DNA of 64,000 bases from a virus, in the IMG/VR virus record IMGVR_UViG_3300033064_000306, positions 1-64,000 of that record; one strand, written 5' to 3'. Below are positions 56,678-63,911 of this stretch, one piece after another. Below the pieces are notes generated by a model that saw only the letters and a list, made by a program, of their open reading frames with translations, had not been told where the DNA came from and did not search any database. The number at the start of each line of letters is the position of its first letter. The stretch's first letter is position 1. The translations under genes and the position numbers were made by a program.

Positions 56678-56701
56678 ATTTAAATCTTTAGGAGATTAAT
56701 T

Positions 56702-56974
56702 ATGGGTATGCAAACTGATGTAAAGTCTACTGCGTGTGCAAATGCTGCAACGACTATAGTATTTAACGGTCCTGCACGTGTTAAAGGCATAACAATCAGC
56801 TATGCTTCTGGCGGCGTTGTTTTTGTAGCTAATAACACAAGCAACGTATTTGTATTTACAGCCCCTGCTGCTATTGGCTCAATTAACGTTGCTATTCCCG
56901 GCGAAGGAATTCGTTGTGAAGGTAATGTTACTGCTAACTGTGTTGGCGCAACTGCTGTAGTATTTTATGGCTAA
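56702..56974 (+). CDS. Small beta-rich protein, unknown
   Basis: A 90-residue protein (TTIVFNGPARVKGITISYAS, VVFVANNTSNVFVFTAP, SINVAIPGEGIRCEGNV), all strands by appearance, with three Cys residues. Preceded by TTAGGAGATTAATT. Its end overlaps the next gene by 8 nt. Probably a virion component; no family recognised. Confidence 0.65.
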   Translation: MGMQTDVKSTACANAATTIVFNGPARVKGITISYASGGVVFVANNTSNVFVFTAPAAIGSINVAIPGEGIRCEGNVTANCVGATAVVFYG

Positions 56975-57224
56975 GAAAAAAGGACCCTCTCTTGCGATTG
57001 GTCGTGGTGAAAAGTTGCCTGTATCTAAGGGCGCTGGGCTTACCGCCAAAGGCCGTGCTAAGTATAATGCGGCTACTGGCTCGAATCTAAAGGCTCCACA
57101 GCCCGAAGGTGGCCCACGGAAAAAGTCATTCTGCGCACGTATGTCTGGTATGCCCGGTCCAATGAAAGATGAGAAGGGTAAACCTACTCGTAAAGCGGCT
57201 TCACTAGCCCGATGGAAATGCTGA
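56967..57224 (+). CDS. Small basic protein with SFCARMSG motif
   Basis: An 85-residue basic protein. The C-terminal motif KKSFCARMSGMPGPMKDEKGKPTRKAASLARWKC is shared by a group of short phage proteins of unknown function that I associate with DUF6321; the name is from memory. The N-terminal half (KKKGPSLAIGRGEKLPVSKGAGL) is Lys/Gly-rich. Its two C-terminal Cys could bind metal. TGATG joins it to the next gene. Confidence 0.65.
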   Translation: MAKKKGPSLAIGRGEKLPVSKGAGLTAKGRAKYNAATGSNLKAPQPEGGPRKKSFCARMSGMPGPMKDEKGKPTRKAASLARWKC

Positions 57225-57424
57225 TGAAAGACCCATTTATGAACATGAACGAAGCAAGCAAACATATTATTGATTTTGCTTCTATTGCAACTGTATTAGG
57301 AACCTTGGCTGATATGTTACCTGCTGTTGCCGCAATATTTACGATAGTCTGGACGGTTATTCGCATCTACGAAACTAAGACAGTACAAGGTTGGCTAGGA
57401 AAAAAAGATGCCATCAACAAGTAA
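57224..57424 (+). CDS. Small single-span membrane protein, holin-like
   Basis: A 66-residue protein; the start at 57224 (MKDPFMNMNEAS) shares the base A with the preceding TGA. A hydrophobic segment (about 20-45, SIATVLGTLADMLPAVAAIFTIVWTVI) is followed by a short charged tail (YETKTVQGWLGKKDA), similar to small phage membrane proteins annotated as holins. It is far from the lysis cassette, so a different membrane role is possible. Confidence 0.6.
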   Translation: MKDPFMNMNEASKHIIDFASIATVLGTLADMLPAVAAIFTIVWTVIRIYETKTVQGWLGKKDAINK

Positions 57425-57740
57425 AAAGCAACATAACTTTATGGCAGCAATTGCAAATAATCCAAAATTTGCTAAAAAGGTAGGAGTATCACAGTCAGTA
57501 GGTAAAGATTTTAACAACGCCGATAAAGGCAAAACTTTTAAAGAAGGTGGAACCATGAAAAAGATGAACCCAGGAATGATGGCTATGCTGGCTAAGAAAA
57601 AAGCTCCTATGGCTACTAAAGAAATGCCTATGAAAAAAGGCGGTAAAGTTAAAAAAATGATGGGTGGCGGTATGTATGCTAAAGGCGGCACAGCTAAGAA
57701 GACTACAAAGAAAATGACTATGGGTGGAAAGGCTTGTTAA
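57408..57740 (+). CDS. Lys/Gly/Met-rich small protein
   Basis: A 110-residue protein. The N-terminus STSKKQHNFMAAIANNPKFAKKVG is conserved in many phage small proteins and recalls DUF3008. The rest is a basic Lys/Met/Gly repeat-like region (MKKGGKVKKMMGGGMYAKGG) ending in GGKAC. It starts inside the end of the membrane-protein gene. It could bind DNA within the virion, by composition. Confidence 0.65.
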   Translation: MPSTSKKQHNFMAAIANNPKFAKKVGVSQSVGKDFNNADKGKTFKEGGTMKKMNPGMMAMLAKKKAPMATKEMPMKKGGKVKKMMGGGMYAKGGTAKKTTKKMTMGGKAC

Positions 57741-57741
57741 T

Positions 57742-58026
57742 ATGGCACTCAAACCTGTTGACTCTGAAGAAAATCCCGGCTTAGGCAAGTTACCCACAGA
57801 AGTGCGTAACAAGATGGGCTATGCTAAAAAAGGTGGACTTATGAAACACGAAGATATTAAAAAAGACATGCCAATGATGAAAAAAGTGGCTAAGCAAGAA
57901 GTTAAAGCACACGAAAAATCAATGCATAAAATGGCTAAGGGTGGCGTAACCCGTGCCGATGGCTGCGTTACCAAGGGTCATACAAAAGGCACAATGATTA
58001 AGATGACCTCTGGTGGGATGTGCTAA
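57742..58026 (+). CDS. RADGC-motif small protein 1
   Basis: A 94-residue basic protein starting at 57742 (MALKPVDSEENPGLGKL), one base after the previous stop. Middle: KKGGLMKHEDIKKDMPMMKKVAK. The C-terminus contains GGVTRADGCVTKGHTKGTMI, a motif found also in the genes at 58029 and 58652. Single Cys in the RADGC and another at the end. Unknown; the clustering suggests related minor virion proteins. Confidence 0.65.
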   Translation: MALKPVDSEENPGLGKLPTEVRNKMGYAKKGGLMKHEDIKKDMPMMKKVAKQEVKAHEKSMHKMAKGGVTRADGCVTKGHTKGTMIKMTSGGMC

Positions 58027-58028
58027 TC

Positions 58029-58652
58029 ATGGCTAAAAAAATAAAACGCTTTGTTAATGGTGGAGGGTCTGGATATACTGGTGATGACCCAATTGTTAAA
58101 TATCGCATGGGTATGATTGATGCCAAGGGCAATGACCTTACTAAAAAGGCTAGTGAACCAACAGTTGAACCAAAAGTTGAAACTGAGACTACACAAGGCC
58201 AAAACAAAATGATTGACGATGCAACTCGTGAACGTGCAATGTCATCTATTACATCTAAAAGCAAATCCGCTACTTCAGAAACACCTAAAGCTAGTAAAGC
58301 TACAGTTAAAGCTGTAGAAAAAACAGCAGCTAAAACTGAAGAAAAAGAAGAAACACCAACTAAGAAAAGCTCTGTACAAGACGCTAAGGATGTAATAGTC
58401 CCTAAAAGCATGTCAATGCCCAAATCGTTTAAAGACGCTGGTGGTAACACTAAAGCTACTAAATCTACAGCTAAAATGCCATCTATGGCTATTAACTTAC
58501 CAGACCCCCTTGCTGGTTTTAATTCAAAAGGAAAGCGTTATTCTGGTCGTGATATTGAATATCAAGATGCTGGATATAAAAAGGGCGGTAAAGTAAAGTC
58601 TGCTTCAGCCCGTGCTGATGGTTGCGCTATTCGTGGAAAAACGAGGGCATAA
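58029..58652 (+). CDS. RADGC-motif protein 2, low complexity
   Basis: A 207-residue protein starting at 58029 (MAKKIKRFVNGGGSG). It has a long Lys/Ser/Thr/Glu/Ala low-complexity region (about 40-145), then SMAINLPDPLAGFNSKGKRYSGRDIEYQD and a C-terminal ARADGCAIRGKTRA. The disordered, charged part suggests a flexible linker or a nucleic-acid- or shell-binding protein. Its TAA shares a base with the next ATG (TAATG). Confidence 0.6.
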   Translation: MAKKIKRFVNGGGSGYTGDDPIVKYRMGMIDAKGNDLTKKASEPTVEPKVETETTQGQNKMIDDATRERAMSSITSKSKSATSETPKASKATVKAVEKTAAKTEEKEETPTKKSSVQDAKDVIVPKSMSMPKSFKDAGGNTKATKSTAKMPSMAINLPDPLAGFNSKGKRYSGRDIEYQDAGYKKGGKVKSASARADGCAIRGKTRA

Positions 58653-58855
58653 TGAAAGCACTAAAAAAGGCTGGTTTTTATGATGCAGGAAAAACTAAAG
58701 CTGAACGATTAAAAATTATTGATGCTGTCACCACTAAACCACAGCGGGTAGAGATGGTTGATAAATTATTTTTAAGTAAAAAAATGAAGACGGGTGGTGT
58801 AACCCGTGCAGATGGCTGTGCTGTTAAAGGTAAAACTAAAGGGCGCATGATATGA
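58652..58855 (+). CDS. RADGC-motif small protein 3
   Basis: A 67-residue basic protein (MKALKKAGFYDAGKTKAERL) with the C-terminal VTRADGCAVKGKTKGRMI. The start at 58652 is fixed by the TAATG junction, and its end overlaps the next gene by ATGA. It is the third of three consecutive proteins carrying the motif. Function unknown. Confidence 0.65.
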   Translation: MKALKKAGFYDAGKTKAERLKIIDAVTTKPQRVEMVDKLFLSKKMKTGGVTRADGCAVKGKTKGRMI

Positions 58856-59355
58856 GAGCTTCTCGTGGTATGGGCGACATCGCCTCTTCTAAGATGCCTA
58901 AAGGTGTTAAAAAAGAACGCAGGGACGACACCGATTTCACTCAATTTAAGAAAGGTGGATTAGCTCAACAAGCAGCTACGGCTATTGCTATGAAAGCAGC
59001 AGGCGTAAAGCCCAAAAAAATGGCTGGCGGCGGTCTTTATGCCAACATCGCCGCTAAGAAAAAACGTATTGCTTCTGGTTCAGGCGAAAAAATGAAAAGC
59101 GTAGGAGACAAAGGCGCACCCAAGAAAGGCGATTTTGCTAATGCAGCCAAAACAGCTAAGTACGCCGAAGGCGGTACAACTAAGTCTAAGGTAAATGAAG
59201 CAGGTAACTACACCAAACCTGATTTACGTAAACGTATTTTTAACAGCGTTAAAGCCGCTGCAATCGTAGGTACTGGTGCAGGTCAATGGTCAGCTAGAAA
59301 AGCACAAGTAATGGCTAAACGCTATAAAGCCGCTGGCGGTGGATATCGTGATTAA
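58852..59355 (+). CDS. Basic Lys/Gly-rich protein with C-terminal domain
   Basis: A 167-residue protein. An N-terminal region (ASRGMGDIASSKMPKGVKKERR) and Lys/Gly-rich repeats lead to a C-terminal domain: AGNYTKPDLRKRIFNSVKAAAIVGTGAGQWSARKAQVMAKRYKAAGGGYRD. The last part, with GQWSARKAQ, recurs in many phage and bacterial hypothetical proteins. It is very basic, consistent with DNA contact. Function not known. Confidence 0.65.
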   Translation: MRASRGMGDIASSKMPKGVKKERRDDTDFTQFKKGGLAQQAATAIAMKAAGVKPKKMAGGGLYANIAAKKKRIASGSGEKMKSVGDKGAPKKGDFANAAKTAKYAEGGTTKSKVNEAGNYTKPDLRKRIFNSVKAAAIVGTGAGQWSARKAQVMAKRYKAAGGGYRD

Positions 59356-59375
59356 ATGGTTCTGGAGATTAATTA

Positions 59376-59621
59376 ATGGCACTAGCAAAATCACAACAGA
59401 GCCTGAAGTCTTGGGGCGACCAGAAGTGGACAACAAAGTCAGGAAAGAAGTCGTCAGAAACAGGCGAGCGGTACCTGCCAAAAAAAGCAATACAAGCGTT
59501 AAGCCCGCAGGAGTACGCAGCAACAACAAAAGCAAAACGAGCGGGAAAAGCACAGGGCAAACAGTTTGTGTCTCAGCCAGCAAAAGTAAAAGCAAAAGTA
59601 AAACCGTTTAGGAAAATATGA
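59376..59621 (+). CDS. Small basic protein, DUF5872-like
   Basis: An 81-residue basic protein: MALAKSQQSLKSWGDQKWTTKSGKKS, ERYLPKKAIQALSPQEYAATTKAKRAG and a Lys-rich tail. The N-terminal motif KSQQSLKxWxxQKWxTKSGK is what I associate with DUF5872 (name from memory). A longer overlapping frame (59339-59611) is a shadow. The stop overlaps the next ATG (ATGA). No function is established. Confidence 0.7.
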   Translation: MALAKSQQSLKSWGDQKWTTKSGKKSSETGERYLPKKAIQALSPQEYAATTKAKRAGKAQGKQFVSQPAKVKAKVKPFRKI

Positions 59622-60541
59622 CCACTAAAGGCCAGTCGATATTTAATCTTGACCTTAACGACATCGTTGAGGAGGCGTTTGAACGTGCGGGATTAGAGCT
59701 GCGCACAGGATATGACTTACGTACTGCTCGTCGTTCAATGAACTTAATGACTATTGAGTGGGCTAATCGTGGTATTAACTTGTGGACTATTGAGCAAGGT
59801 CAGATTGTGATGGAGACTGGGCAGCCTGTGTACCCACTTCCAGTAGATACGATTGACTTGTTAGATACGGTAGTGCGAACCAATAATGGCGTACAAAGCA
59901 ACCAGATTGACATCAATATTACCCGTATCTCTGAATCTACCTATATCACTATACCTAACAAATTGGCACAAGGCCGACCAATTCAGGTTTGGATTAATCG
60001 CCAATCTGGACAAGAAAACCTTAGCACAGCGGTATTAGCAGCAAGCGTTACCTCTACAGATACAACCATTACACTTAGCTCTACATACAACTTAGCTACA
60101 GCAGGGTTTATTAAGATTGGTACCGAAACTATTGGATATGCTAACGTGAATGACAATCAGCTTATTAATTGTTATCGTGGGCAAGCAGACACAACAGCGG
60201 CAGCACACTTTACTAGCGACACAATTACGGTTCAGAATCTACCTGCAATTAATGTATGGCCTAGTCCTAATTCTCCTGGTGACCAATATACATTTGTTTA
60301 TTACCGTTTGCGCCGTATTCAAGATGCTGGTAATGGTATTAATACCCAAGATATTCCTTTCCGCTTCCTACCTTGTATGGTAGCTGGACTAGCTTACTTT
60401 ATTGCAATGAAAAAACCTGAAGTTGATGGGCAAAGAGTACTGGCGTTAAAAGCCGCATATGATGAGCAATTTGCTTTAGCTGCTGATGAAGACCGGGAAA
60501 AAGCCTCTGTTAGATTTGTCCCACGTCAGCTATTCTATTGA
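59618..60541 (+). CDS. Connector/tail structural protein
   Basis: A 307-residue protein. An N-terminal helical part (DLNDIVEEAFERAGLELRTGYDLRTARRSMNLM) precedes a beta-rich middle with YPLPVDTIDLLDTVVRTNNG, and a C-terminal helical part (RFLPCMVAGLAYFIAMKKPEV, LKAAYDEQFALAADEDREKASVRFVP). This arrangement resembles head-tail connector or tail-tube proteins of podoviruses (T7 gp11-like). A central insert (about 140-200) with TDTTITLSSTYNLATAG looks like a small Ig- or fibre-like module. Role inferred. Confidence 0.7.
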   Translation: MTTKGQSIFNLDLNDIVEEAFERAGLELRTGYDLRTARRSMNLMTIEWANRGINLWTIEQGQIVMETGQPVYPLPVDTIDLLDTVVRTNNGVQSNQIDINITRISESTYITIPNKLAQGRPIQVWINRQSGQENLSTAVLAASVTSTDTTITLSSTYNLATAGFIKIGTETIGYANVNDNQLINCYRGQADTTAAAHFTSDTITVQNLPAINVWPSPNSPGDQYTFVYYRLRRIQDAGNGINTQDIPFRFLPCMVAGLAYFIAMKKPEVDGQRVLALKAAYDEQFALAADEDREKASVRFVPRQLFY

Positions 60542-60549
60542 GGTTATGA

Positions 60550-60978
60550 ATGCCGTCAAAATATGCGTCAGGGAAGTATTCAATTGCCGAGTGCGACCGT
60601 TGTGGTCAGCGATATAAACTTAAGGAATTAAAGAAAGAGGTAATTAAGACCAAGTTGTATCAGATTAAGGTTTGTCCAGCGTGTTGGGATCCAGATCAAC
60701 CGCAGTTGCAGTTAGGTATGTATCCGGTCAATGACCCGCAAGCAGTTCGGGAACCAAGACCAGATGTTAGTTATCAACAGTCTGGTAATAACGGATTACA
60801 GACTAATATTAATGGTGGTACTGGGGTATATGGTTTTGGTAATCCAGATATGGGTAGTAGGGTGTTTCAATGGGGTTGGAATCCTGTAGGTGGTGCAAGG
60901 TTATTTGATACGGCTTTAACAGAAAATGACTTGATAGGTAGTACACAAATTGGTACAGTAACGGTAAATATAACTTAG
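60550..60978 (+). CDS. Zinc-ribbon structural-region protein
   Basis: A 142-residue protein with an N-terminal zinc ribbon (CDRCGQRYKLKEL, then VCPACWDPDQPQL), likely binding one Zn. The C-terminal half is Gly/Asn-rich (SGNNGLQTNINGGTG, FQWGWNPVGGARLFD). I recognise it as conserved next to connector genes in related phages. Minor virion protein by position. Confidence 0.7.
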   Translation: MPSKYASGKYSIAECDRCGQRYKLKELKKEVIKTKLYQIKVCPACWDPDQPQLQLGMYPVNDPQAVREPRPDVSYQQSGNNGLQTNINGGTGVYGFGNPDMGSRVFQWGWNPVGGARLFDTALTENDLIGSTQIGTVTVNIT

Positions 60979-60987
60979 GAGTAAATC

Positions 60988-61170
60988 ATGGGATTTAAAA
61001 AAGACGCAGATGGCATTACTAAAACAGGTAAAACTAATCCAAAGGTTTACCCTAACGATGGCCCAAAAGTAATTCAAAACGGTCCAAAAGCTAATAAAAG
61101 TTCTTTAAACAAGAACATGAAAGCTATGGGTCGTAACATGGCTCGTTGTGCTAATCAAAGAGGTAGTTAA
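60988..61170 (+). CDS. 60-residue basic protein
   Basis: A short Lys/Asn-rich protein (FKKDADGITKTGKTNPKVYP, KSSLNKNMKAMGRNMARCANQRGS). The terminal NMARCANQR motif is shared with short proteins in other phages. AGGAG precedes the start by eight bases. Function unknown; composition suggests nucleic-acid contact. Confidence 0.6.
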   Translation: MGFKKDADGITKTGKTNPKVYPNDGPKVIQNGPKANKSSLNKNMKAMGRNMARCANQRGS

Positions 61171-61172
61171 TC

Positions 61173-61466
61173 ATGGCTAAATTTTCTAAAAAAGTAATGG
61201 GTAAAGAAGTAGGCTCTGCTGAAGTTTATGCACAGCCACATACCATGAAAGGCACTGCAATGAGTGCAAAAGACGCAATGAAAGCCGTTAGTCGTAAGCC
61301 TGATCCAAACACATTAAAAGCTACTGATATGAAACCGGGTGGTCAACCAGCCCCACGTGTAAGCGCTGGTGATCCAGATCGTGATGATGTTAAAACTACT
61401 GGTATGAAGCAACGTGGATCTGGCGCAGCTACTAAAGGCTTTACTTCTAGAGGGCCGATGGGCTAA
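61173..61466 (+). CDS. 97-residue basic protein, unknown
   Basis: A Lys/Gly/Pro-rich protein without recognisable domain: FSKKVMGKEVGSAEVYAQPH, SAKDAMKAVSRKPDPNTL, DDVKTTGMKQRGSGAA. It starts 2 nt after the previous stop, and its TAA shares a base with the next ATG (TAATG). Likely disordered. Function unknown. Confidence 0.6.
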   Translation: MAKFSKKVMGKEVGSAEVYAQPHTMKGTAMSAKDAMKAVSRKPDPNTLKATDMKPGGQPAPRVSAGDPDRDDVKTTGMKQRGSGAATKGFTSRGPMG

Positions 61467-62170
61467 TGAATTACTCAGAACTTTTTACGCAAATACAGAC
61501 GTACACTGAGAATCAGTTCCCAGACACGTTTGTGCAGGTAACTACTGGGGGCAGCCAGACTAACGTCAACGCTGTTACCCAGATTAACACCTTTATTATG
61601 CAAGCTGAAAAGCGCATTTATAACTCGGTGCAGATACCTTCTTTGCGTAAAAACGTTACAGGTAACTGTTCTAGTACCAGCAAATACTTAGCTTGCCCAA
61701 ATGATTATTTATCTTCATACTCACTAGCGGTTATTAATACGGACGGTACATATGAGTATTTACTTAATAAAGACGTAAACTTTATACGTCAAGCCTATCC
61801 AAACCCTACTGATACTGGTTTACCTCGTTATTATGCTTTGTTTGGATCTCGGTTAAATGACCCAACTGAACTTACTTTTATACTTGGGCCGTCGCCCGAC
61901 GCTAATTACGGGGCAGAGCTACATTACTTCTATTACCCAGAATCTATTATAACTAATGGTACTTCTTGGCTTGGTGACAACTACAGCCCTGTATTACTTT
62001 ATGGTTCTTTGGTAGAGGCGTACACCTACATGAAAGGTGAAACGGATATGTTAGCAGCCTATAATGCCAAGTATAATGAAGCATTATCACAATTGAATCG
62101 TTTGGGAACCGGCCTTGAGCGTGGCGATGCGTACAGAGACGGACAAGCAAAAATCAGGGTTAACCCTTAA
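61466..62170 (+). CDS. Tail/adaptor protein, gp11-like candidate
   Basis: A 234-residue protein starting MNYSELFTQIQTYTENQF. Features include FIMQAEKRIYNSVQIPSLRKN, CPNDYLSSYSLAVINTDGTYEYL and a C-terminal helix LVEAYTYMKGETDMLAAYNAKYNEALSQLNRL. The overall plan, an N-terminal helix, a beta-rich middle and C-terminal helices that count along a tube, matches phage adaptor proteins near the portal. Expected to join portal and tail; inferred from similarity of layout. Confidence 0.7.
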   Translation: MNYSELFTQIQTYTENQFPDTFVQVTTGGSQTNVNAVTQINTFIMQAEKRIYNSVQIPSLRKNVTGNCSSTSKYLACPNDYLSSYSLAVINTDGTYEYLLNKDVNFIRQAYPNPTDTGLPRYYALFGSRLNDPTELTFILGPSPDANYGAELHYFYYPESIITNGTSWLGDNYSPVLLYGSLVEAYTYMKGETDMLAAYNAKYNEALSQLNRLGTGLERGDAYRDGQAKIRVNP

Positions 62171-62188
62171 ATTTAATAGGAGTCAGAA

Positions 62189-62623
62189 ATGGCAATTACT
62201 CAAGGCATGGCAGATTCGTTTAAGGTTCAAATCCTTAGCGGTCAACAAAATCTAGTATCAGGCGCAAGCCCCGTATATAAACTTGCTTTGTATACAAGCT
62301 CTGCAACATTAAGCAACGCTACAACCGCTTACACAACGGTAAATGAGCAGACTAGTTCATCTTCAAACTACACTGCTGGTGGTAATACACTAACAGTTAG
62401 CACAAGCCCAACTTCTACTGGTAACGTAGCGTTTTTATCGTTTGCTAACAGCTCTTGGACTAATGCAAATATTACTGCTAATGGCGCTTTGATCTACAAC
62501 TCAACTGCAAATACGGCTGTTGCGGTCTTGGCTTTTGGTGGTGATAAGACAGCGACTAACGGTACATTTAGTGTAATCTTTCCTACTGCAGACGCAAGCA
62601 ACGCTATTATACGAATAGCCTGA
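62189..62623 (+). CDS. Virion/fibre-associated protein
   Basis: A 144-residue Thr/Ser/Asn-rich protein: MADSFKVQILSGQQNLVSG, YKLALYTSSATLSNATTAYTTVNE, GNVAFLSFANSSWTNANITANGALIYNS. It resembles a group of proteins located between connector and fibre genes in environmental phages. Beta-rich; probably a distal tail or fibre-base component. AGGAGTCAGAA lies upstream. Confidence 0.7.
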   Translation: MAITQGMADSFKVQILSGQQNLVSGASPVYKLALYTSSATLSNATTAYTTVNEQTSSSSNYTAGGNTLTVSTSPTSTGNVAFLSFANSSWTNANITANGALIYNSTANTAVAVLAFGGDKTATNGTFSVIFPTADASNAIIRIA

Positions 62624-62635
62624 TCGGAGCTTTAA

Positions 62636-63100
62636 ATGGCTCTTGTTTTAAAAGATCGGGTAAAGTCAAATACCGTTACGACTGGTACGGGGACACTTGT
62701 CCTTGGTAATGCCGCTTTAGGCTATCAAGGCTTTGATGTTATTGGCAATGCTAATTCGACTTACTACACTATTACTGATGCAACATCGGGTGCGTGGGAA
62801 GTAGGTATTGGCACGTACTATTCTGGTAACACATCGTTAACTAGAGATACAGTCCTTTCTTCTAATAATTCAAGCGCATTGGTTAGTTTTCCCGCTGGTA
62901 CTAAAGACGTATTCGTTACGCAGCCAGCCGAAGTAACTGCTATTGGTGGTGGAAATCAAGCCATTCATATTAACCAAACTACAGTAACTGGAAATTACAC
63001 AATTACTACTGGCACAAACGGTTTCTCTGTAGGCCCAATAACAACGGCTAACGGGGTATCTGTAACGGTTGGCGCTAACGCTACTTGGGTGGTTATATGA
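62636..63100 (+). CDS. Fibre protein with VKDRV-type start
   Basis: A 154-residue protein: ALVLKDRVKSNTVTTGTGTLVL, GYQGFDVIGNANSTYYTITDA, WEVGIGTYYSGNTSLTRDTVLSSNN and FPAGTKDVFVTQPAEVT. These motifs are conserved in fibre-region proteins of many tailed phages, where they appear to form an N-terminal fibre module. A TGA/ATG overlap (ATGA at 63097-63100) joins it to the next gene. Confidence 0.75.
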   Translation: MALVLKDRVKSNTVTTGTGTLVLGNAALGYQGFDVIGNANSTYYTITDATSGAWEVGIGTYYSGNTSLTRDTVLSSNNSSALVSFPAGTKDVFVTQPAEVTAIGGGNQAIHINQTTVTGNYTITTGTNGFSVGPITTANGVSVTVGANATWVVI

Positions 63101-63297
63101 GTACTATATCTGCTGGAAATACAATAACCACTTCAGTAGTAATTACTGGGGATACTACTGGTAATTTAATATTTACAACTAGTGGGGCAAACACAACTGC
63201 TTTAACTATTGACGCAAGTCAAAACGCTACATTTGCTGGTGGTATAGCCGGTAGTGGCGCTGCTGTTACTTTTCAACAATCTTACGGAGGCTTTTAA
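63097..63297 (+). CDS. Short fibre segment protein
   Basis: A 66-residue protein starting MSTISAGNTITTSVVITGDT, then LIFTTSGANTTALTIDASQNATFAGGIAGSG. The TALTIDASQNATF segment matches the module in the 2379 protein (AVIIGTDQNANF). It may be a free-standing part of a fibre shaft. The ATG is fixed by the ATGA junction. Confidence 0.65.
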   Translation: MSTISAGNTITTSVVITGDTTGNLIFTTSGANTTALTIDASQNATFAGGIAGSGAAVTFQQSYGGF

Positions 63298-63699
63298 ATG
63301 CCAGCCAATACACTACCAATTTTCCCCAATGTACCGATTATCGGTATTGGAAGTTTAGTTTCTAACACGGCAGTTACCGCCCGTACCGTTATTACTGGTA
63401 CAACAGGTTTAACTCAGGTTACAGCTAATTCGACAAACGGCACACGCATTGATGCAATTACTGTTAAAGGTCAAGGCACAACTGTAGCTACAATTCAAGA
63501 TATTTGGATTAATGACGGCACAAGCTCATACTTGTTTGATGAGATTTCTTTAGCAGCAACAACAGCAAATACAACAGCTTTTTCAATAGCAAATACAGTT
63601 TCTTATACAACGCTGACTTTGCCGCCTACATATCGTTTGTTTACTTCACAGCAAGTATCGGCTAACGTAACTGTTATTGCCTTTGGCGGAACCTACTAA
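63298..63699 (+). CDS. Beta-rich fibre-region protein
   Basis: A 133-residue protein (PANTLPIFPNVPIIGIGSLVSN, GTTGLTQVTANSTNGTRIDAITVKGQG, YLFDEISLAATTANTTAFSI). It begins immediately after the previous stop with AGGCTTTTAA upstream. Typical of virion proteins with stacked strands; no named family. Likely tail or fibre component. Confidence 0.65.
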   Translation: MPANTLPIFPNVPIIGIGSLVSNTAVTARTVITGTTGLTQVTANSTNGTRIDAITVKGQGTTVATIQDIWINDGTSSYLFDEISLAATTANTTAFSIANTVSYTTLTLPPTYRLFTSQQVSANVTVIAFGGTY

Positions 63700-63701
63700 A
63701 A

Positions 63702-63911
63702 ATGTCATTTGCTAAGTCGTTTCAGCAAGACGCTAATATAACGACACAGACCAATCTTATTGACATGAGTATAAATACCGGAGCCTTAGTAGTTCCGGTG
63801 GGTACGACTGCGCAACGTCCTAAAGCACCAACTAGTGGGATGATGCGGTACAACACAACGATTCCACAACTAGAGATTTATATTGGAGCACTTTGGAACG
63901 CATTGCCATGA
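63702..63911 (+). CDS. Short fibre module protein (AQRP motif)
   Basis: A 69-residue protein: FAKSFQQDANITTQTNLIDMS, then VVPVGTTAQRPKAPTSGMMRYNTT and YIGALWNALP. The AQRP...GMxRYNT...W unit is the module also seen at 2098 and 2379. Its TGA overlaps the ATG of the next gene. A fibre N-terminal or linker module. Confidence 0.7.
   Translation: MSFAKSFQQDANITTQTNLIDMSINTGALVVPVGTTAQRPKAPTSGMMRYNTTIPQLEIYIGALWNALP

Noticed and set aside
59339-59611. 90-codon frame overlapping 59376-59621
   Set aside because: The 59376 frame has a conserved N-terminal motif (KSQQSLKSWGDQKW) and an ATGA junction; the other frame has neither.
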